From NCBI GenBank assembly GCA_964491425.1, contig CAZBFR010000015.1, forward strand, positions 1 to 16,094: a stretch of 16,094 nt of DNA, read 5' to 3'. The translations under genes were made by a program, and so were the position numbers. Below the pieces are notes generated by a model. It was given only the letters and a program-made list of their open reading frames with translations, made no database searches and was not told the DNA's origin. Origin of the DNA: CAYFMS01 sp964491425. Its GTDB lineage: Bacteria > Patescibacteriota > Patescibacteriia > UBA9934. Shown one piece after another: positions 13,520 to 16,094 of this stretch (position 1 is the stretch's first letter; each line of letters begins with the position of its first letter).

Positions 13520-14086
13520 CTACGTAAGCGCCGCCAGGCGTCGCTTCTCGCGATTTCTGCTAGCGGGGTACCAGGTTCCGTACGTGTCCAGCCAGTGGTA
13601 GAGAACGAAGAACCGGTCCGTGAACCAGCGGAAGAGGCCGGGCCGGTCGGGCGAGCACTCGGTGAGAACGTCGATGCGGTGAGCGGCCTTGAACGTGTGC
13701 TTGATGCGCTTCGCATGGAGTCGCTCCGAGACCACGACGACGTCCGTTTTCGCGAAAACAACAGCCCTGAAAATTTGCATCACACTGATGGAGTAGCTGA
13801 TGTTCTGGTACGTATCGAGGCTCTCTCCTTCAACGAGGATGGAGTTGAGCGGGACGCCGTGACTTGTCAGCCACTCCCGCATCAGGGATCCAGCATCCTT
13901 GGTCTGATGTGAGTGAGGTGCGAAGCGCCCTCCGCACACGACAATAACCCGATTCGGCCCCTCAAAAAAGAGGTGGCGCGCGCGATCCAAGCGAGCGATA
14001 CAAACGTCGCTTAGCTGATCCGGCCCCTTTTCGGGCTTGAACCCCTCCGCGGGCACCCAAATCACCACTCGTCTTTCACGACCCAC
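13520..14086 (-). CDS. Cassette C: DUF218 (YdcF/ElyC/SanA-like) protein, soluble
   Basis: 188 residues from the GTG at 14086, two bases after an SD-like GGGGGGTGAT that nearly matches the full anti-SD. DUF218 features: RVIVVCGGRF (46-55), SLMREWLTSHGVPLNSILVEGES (67-89), LDTYQNI (D91, T92, N95) and VVVVSERLHAKRIKHTF (116-132; H124, R127), which correspond to the family's GGG, E..S.NT.EN and TS.YH..R motifs. The family is a Rossmann-like fold linked to envelope maintenance, but its reaction is unsettled. Known SanA/ElyC members are membrane-anchored, while this one starts straight at the domain with no hydrophobic segment. Codons are GC-rich and unlike DUF192 and rplU beside it. It is divergent from rplU and stands alone. 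Confidence 0.85.
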   Translation of the reverse strand: MGRERRVVIWVPAEGFKPEKGPDQLSDVCIARLDRARHLFFEGPNRVIVVCGGRFAPHSHQTKDAGSLMREWLTSHGVPLNSILVEGESLDTYQNISYSISVMQIFRAVVFAKTDVVVVSERLHAKRIKHTFKAAHRIDVLTECSPDRPGLFRWFTDRFFVLYHWLDTYGTWYPASRNREKRRLAALT

Positions 14087-14088
14087 GA

Positions 14089-14166
14089 ATCACCCCCCTT
14101 AGTAGAAAGTCCTATCCTCGCGGTTGCGAAGATACGAAATAGTAGCATAAACGGGTAAAAATGCAA
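14089..14166 (-). promoter_or_regulatory. Promoter, 5' hairpin and SD of cassette C
   Basis: On the minus strand TTGCAT (14166-14161), 16-base spacer ending in TGC, TACTAT (14144-14139), then TCGC-AACC-GCGA (14129-14118) at the expected transcript start, then GGGGGGTGAT (14098-14089) before the GTG at 14086. It stands back to back with the rplU promoter, the two -35 boxes being 17 bp apart. Confidence 0.75.
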
Positions 14167-14183
14167 GAAAATCCCCGTTAAAG

Positions 14184-14212
14184 TTGACGAAAATAATGGT
14201 TTTTGCTAGGAT
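14184..14212 (+). promoter_or_regulatory. rplU promoter
   Basis: TTGACG (14184-14189), 17-base spacer ending in TGC, TAGGAT (14207-14212). The predicted start near 14219 leaves a leader of about 60 bases, the longest of any resident gene in the window. Confidence 0.8.
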
Positions 14213-14228
14213 ACCACCGTTATTCTTA

Positions 14229-14285
14229 ATGCTCGCAACGGGTTATAAATGCCGATTGGCTACCCTCGCGGCGTTTAATCTATGA
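14229..14285 (+). CDS. Possible 18-residue leader peptide of rplU
   Basis: An ATG at 14229 opens an 18-codon frame (MLATGYKCRLATLAAFNL) whose TGA (14283-14285) overlaps the rplU ATG as ATGA. The ATG is 16 bases after the -10 box, the same spacing as the starts at 1408, 3705 and 9046, so it is placed where this organism seems to begin translation. A second, 9-codon frame (ATG 14249, stop 14276-14278) is nested in another phase and lies in frame with rplU. Translation is inferred, not shown; it could be chance. Confidence 0.4.
   Translation: MLATGYKCRLATLAAFNL
14240..14275 (+). promoter_or_regulatory. Foldable rplU leader, possible pseudoknot
   Basis: AATGCCG (14248-14254) pairs with CGGCGTT (14269-14275), seven pairs with one G.U, leaving a 14-base loop. 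The loop's ACCC (14262-14265) is complementary to GGGT (14240-14243) upstream, an H-type pseudoknot arrangement. L21 leaders in other bacteria are known autoregulatory sites; I cannot say this matches that class. Confidence 0.35.
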
Positions 14286-14596
14286 AATACGCAGTAATTG
14301 AAACAGGAGGAAAGCAGTATCTCGTCCACGAAGGGCAAGAACTCAAGGTAGAAAAGCTCGAGTTGGCCGACGGTGAAAAAATCACCTTTGACGCACTTCT
14401 TCTAAGTGAGGATGGAACGACAGCGGTTATCGGAGCCCCGGTAGTAAAGGGTGCGAAGATTACGGCGACAATTCTTAAAACCGCGCTTGGCGAGAAAATC
14501 TCGATTGTAAAATATAAACGAAAGGTTCGCTATCGACGACACACGGGTCACCGTCAACCATTTACGGCGATCAAGATCGATTCGATCACGGCCTAA
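14282..14596 (+). CDS. rplU: Ribosomal protein bL21
   Basis: 104 residues, normal length. It starts MKYAVIETGGKQYLVHEGQE, the bL21 signature (YAVI.TGGKQY.V..G), continues KLELADGEKITFDALLL and VIGAPVVKGAKITATIL, and ends in the basic KYKRKVRYRRHTGHRQPFT followed by AIKI, which contacts 23S rRNA. It is a component of the 50S subunit. The gene normally heads an rplU-rpmA pair; here the assembly gap begins 6 bases after the stop codon, so rpmA may be hidden in or beyond the gap. No SD precedes the ATG; translation may be coupled to the upstream leader frame. Confidence 0.96.
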   Translation: MKYAVIETGGKQYLVHEGQELKVEKLELADGEKITFDALLLSEDGTTAVIGAPVVKGAKITATILKTALGEKISIVKYKRKVRYRRHTGHRQPFTAIKIDSITA

Positions 14597-14602
14597 CGAA
14601 AA

Positions 14603-14702
14603 NNNNNNNNNNNNNNNNNNNNNNNNNNNNNNNNNNNNNNNNNNNNNNNNNNNNNNNNNNNNNNNNNNNNNNNNNNNNNNNNNNNNNNNNNNNNNNNNNN
14701 NN
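14603..14702. other. Assembly gap of 100 N
   Basis: Exactly 100 N, the conventional length for a scaffold join of unknown size. The real distance, and even the adjacency of rplU to recR, is unverified. The last few codons of recR lie in it. Confidence 0.99.
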
Positions 14703-15287
14703 GCCGAGGAGGGCATCGCCGAGGGTGACTTCATCCATGTACTCGATATCGGCGCCGATTGGGAGACCGCGCGCAAGACGGGTTGTTTTCACTCCCTTTT
14801 CTTTAAGGGCACGGGTTAAATAGAGCATAGTCGTTTCCCCGTGGACGTCTGGAGAAAAGCCGAAAATTGCTTCGCGAATCGAGGGTTCGCTCTCGAGGCG
14901 CGAGAGGAGGTCGGCGACATGAAGATTCTCCGGTCTAATTCCTTCGATTGGATTTAATGTTCCACCAAGAACAAAATAGAGCCCTTTAAAAACACCGGTT
15001 GCTTCGATTGTCGAAACATCTCGAGAGTCGGCAACAACACAAAGAACGCTTTTGTCGCGCGACGGGTCGGCACAAATCTCGCAAACCCCAGCCTCCGAAA
15101 ATCGAAAGCAGCGCGTGCACGTCTCGATTCGCGCTAAATCAAGAACCGCCCTCGCGAGGCGTTCGCGCTCAAGGACTGGAAGTCGAAGAAGCGCAAACAC
15201 GTAACGAAGAGCGGTTTTTGGCCCAACCCCCGGAAGTTTCGTCAAAGAAGAGACGAGGTTGTGAATCGGGGCTGGGAAGCGACGCAT
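14703..15287 (-). CDS. recR: Recombination mediator RecR, 3' end in the gap
   Basis: 195 residues visible from the ATG at 15287 (MRRFPAPIHNLVSSLTKLPG); an upstream in-frame start at 15326 lies in ybaB and is rejected. Features in order: the helix-hairpin-helix LPGVGPKTALRYVFALL, the four-cysteine zinc finger CTRCFRFSEAGVCEIC, and the Toprim domain LCVVADSRDVSTIEATGVFKGLYFVLGG through IFGFSPDVHGETTMLYL, then TRLARGLPIGADIEYMDEVTLGDALLG. RecR normally ends about six to eight residues after this point, so little is missing. With RecO and RecF it loads RecA on SSB-coated DNA. It starts one base after the ybaB stop, the classical ybaB-recR operon. Confidence 0.96.
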
Positions 15288-15288
15288 A

Positions 15289-15582
15289 CTACCCGCCGAG
15301 CATTTCCTTAAAGGCGTCGAGTCCACCCATGTCGCGCATCTTTACCGCGAGCTCTTTTTGGAGCTTTTTCGAGGCGTCGTTAAAGGCATCCTTTACGCCC
15401 GTTTCAATCGCCGCCTTGTCGAGACCGTCGACGATTTGAACACCCTGAACGGTTTGTGTTCCGTCTACGGTAACCATGATCCCGTTACGCGCTGTCCCGA
15501 CAACCATGATTTCCGCAAGTTGTGCTTGCATTTGTTTCGCGCTCGAACGAAGATCCCGAATCTGCTTTAGTTTATTGAACAT
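15289..15582 (-). CDS. ybaB: YbaB/EbfC family nucleoid-associated protein
   Basis: 97 residues starting MFNKLKQIRDLRSSAKQMQA, the usual 'MF.K...L...A.KMQ..L' helix, followed by the beta sheet NGIMVTVDGTQTVQGVQI and a C-terminal helix (KDAFNDASKKLQKELAVKM) ending DMGGLDAFKEMLGG. It is a tweezer-shaped homodimer that binds DNA, and its gene usually sits directly before recR, as it does here with one base between them. The upstream -10 box lies only 9 bases before the ATG, so the mRNA should be leaderless or nearly so. Confidence 0.95.
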   Translation of the reverse strand: MFNKLKQIRDLRSSAKQMQAQLAEIMVVGTARNGIMVTVDGTQTVQGVQIVDGLDKAAIETGVKDAFNDASKKLQKELAVKMRDMGGLDAFKEMLGG

Positions 15583-15591
15583 AGTGTAGGT

Positions 15592-15620
15592 ATTCTAGCT
15601 TGGTGGGACTCCCGGCGCAA
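15592..15620 (-). promoter_or_regulatory. ybaB-recR promoter overlapping the end of dnaB
   Basis: On the minus strand TTGCGC (15620-15615), 17-base spacer, TAGAAT (15597-15592), then 9 bases to the ATG at 15582. The TAG of the -10 box is the dnaB stop codon. Confidence 0.6.
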
Positions 15621-16094
15621 GTCCGATATTGGATTTCTTCGGGCCGGTATTTTCGGTAGGTTCCGGAGCGCTGTGTCGGTTATCAAAGTTTCGGAAGGAG
15701 GCGTGTTGTGCGTTCCAGAAGAGTTTAACGACCCCGGTTGGTCCGTTACGGTGCTTGGCGATATGGACCTCCGCCGTGATCTTATCTTCGTTTGATAATT
15801 CCTCAGGAGTGTAGTTACGGTCGGCGCTTTTACGATAAAGGAAGATTACGACGTCGGCGTCCTGCTCAATGGATCCCGATTCACGAAGGTGGGAGAGCTT
15901 TGGAATCGCTGGCTTTGACATTTCGACCGCACGAGAGAGCTGCGCAAGCGCGACAACCGGGACGGAAAGTTCGCGGGCGATTTGTTTTAGTCCTCGAGAA
16001 ATTTCCGCAACTTCGTTTGTACGGTTTTCGCTTTTATTTGTTCGTCCTTCCATGAGCTGGAGGTAGTCGATAACGATAAGTCCTAGGTCATGTT
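15595..16094 (-). CDS. dnaB: Replicative DNA helicase DnaB, C-terminal part (5' end outside window)
   Basis: 165 residues of the RecA-like motor domain are visible, entering the window in frame as HDLGLIVIDYLQLMEGR (Walker B, with the acidic D before YLQLM). Then come NEVAEISRGLKQIARELSVPV, VALAQLSRAVE (motif H3/sensor glutamine), HLRESGSIEQDADVVIFLYR (the RESGSIEQDAD block of motif H4) and EVHIAKHRNGPTGVVKLFW. The short Pro-rich tail (APEPTENTGPKKSN) is a typical variable end. DnaB unwinds the fork in the 5'-3' direction. No intein or other insertion is present in the part shown. It is followed directly by ybaB. Confidence 0.97.
   Translation of the reverse strand, partial: HDLGLIVIDYLQLMEGRTNKSENRTNEVAEISRGLKQIARELSVPVVALAQLSRAVEMSKPAIPKLSHLRESGSIEQDADVVIFLYRKSADRNYTPEELSNEDKITAEVHIAKHRNGPTGVVKLFWNAQHASFRNFDNRHSAPEPTENTGPKKSNIGLAPGVPPS

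Noticed and set aside
3897..14166. Cassettes as classical integron cassettes with attC sites
   Set aside because: The end hairpins are short, perfect and followed by U-rich sequence in A-C to varying degree, as in terminators. I found no shared RYYYAAC/GTTRRRY ends, and each gene has its own promoter, unlike most integron cassettes.
1..16094. Alternative genetic code (UGA read as glycine or tryptophan)
   Set aside because: TGA ends several well-defined genes (9408, 13012, cassette B at 7363), and no conserved protein needs an internal TGA.
1..16094. CRISPR array, insertion sequence, tRNA or rRNA genes
   Set aside because: I saw no regularly spaced direct repeats, transposase motifs, cloverleaf structures or rRNA-like stretches on either strand.

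Overview
The window looks like a scaffold from an uncultivated bacterium, most probably a member of the Patescibacteria (Candidate Phyla Radiation). This is an inference from gene content: a membrane-anchored Clp-type AAA+ protein behind a small two-helix membrane protein, an ATP-cone/PD-(D/E)xK nuclease, a LytR-CpsA-Psr (LCP) protein, very short or absent 5' leaders, and a 100-base N gap typical of metagenome scaffolding. TGA is used as an ordinary stop (for example 9406-9408 and 13010-13012), so the UGA-Gly code of some CPR lineages does not apply.

Layout. 1-3442 (+): the tail of an unrecognised Pro/Glu-rich protein, an HU DNA-binding protein, an LCP cell-envelope protein and an ATP-cone nuclease. 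3472-3705 (-): ribosomal protein bL28. 3821-3871: a cluster of three palindromes. 3897-4573 (-): single-gene cassette A (winged-helix-like protein). 4601-7304 (+): a UvrD/PcrA helicase and a membrane-anchored RskA-like protein. 7312-7706 (-): cassette B (91-residue unknown). 7902-13461 (+): tRNA-guanine transglycosylase, a small membrane protein overlapping a Clp-like AAA+ protein, a WecA/MraY-type sugar-phosphate transferase and a DUF192 protein. 13463-14166 (-): cassette C (DUF218/YdcF-like). 14282-14596 (+): ribosomal protein bL21. After the N gap, on the minus strand, comes a typical replication/repair cluster dnaB-ybaB-recR.

Two gene-expression styles are mixed. The resident genes have recognisable -10 boxes either 7-9 nt before the start codon (2609, 4601, 7902, 11990, 15582), which implies leaderless mRNAs, or 16-17 nt before it (1408, 3705, 9046). 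They show no convincing Shine-Dalgarno (SD) sequence. The three minus-strand cassettes differ in the same way each time: visibly GC-richer codons, a -35/-10 promoter, a small hairpin at the very 5' end of the transcript, an SD next to the start, one ORF, and a hairpin terminator. They sit opposite to and between resident plus-strand genes. This is the most unusual feature of the window.

Other points of interest are a Tgt that has lost all three zinc-ligand cysteines and carries a queuine-type (eukaryote-like) FDDV pocket; a Clp-like protein whose two rings lack the aromatic pore loops, the ClpP-docking tripeptide and a normal first ATPase site; and an 18-codon upstream ORF that overlaps the rplU start codon as ATGA. 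All functional calls come from reading motifs by eye; no database search was run.
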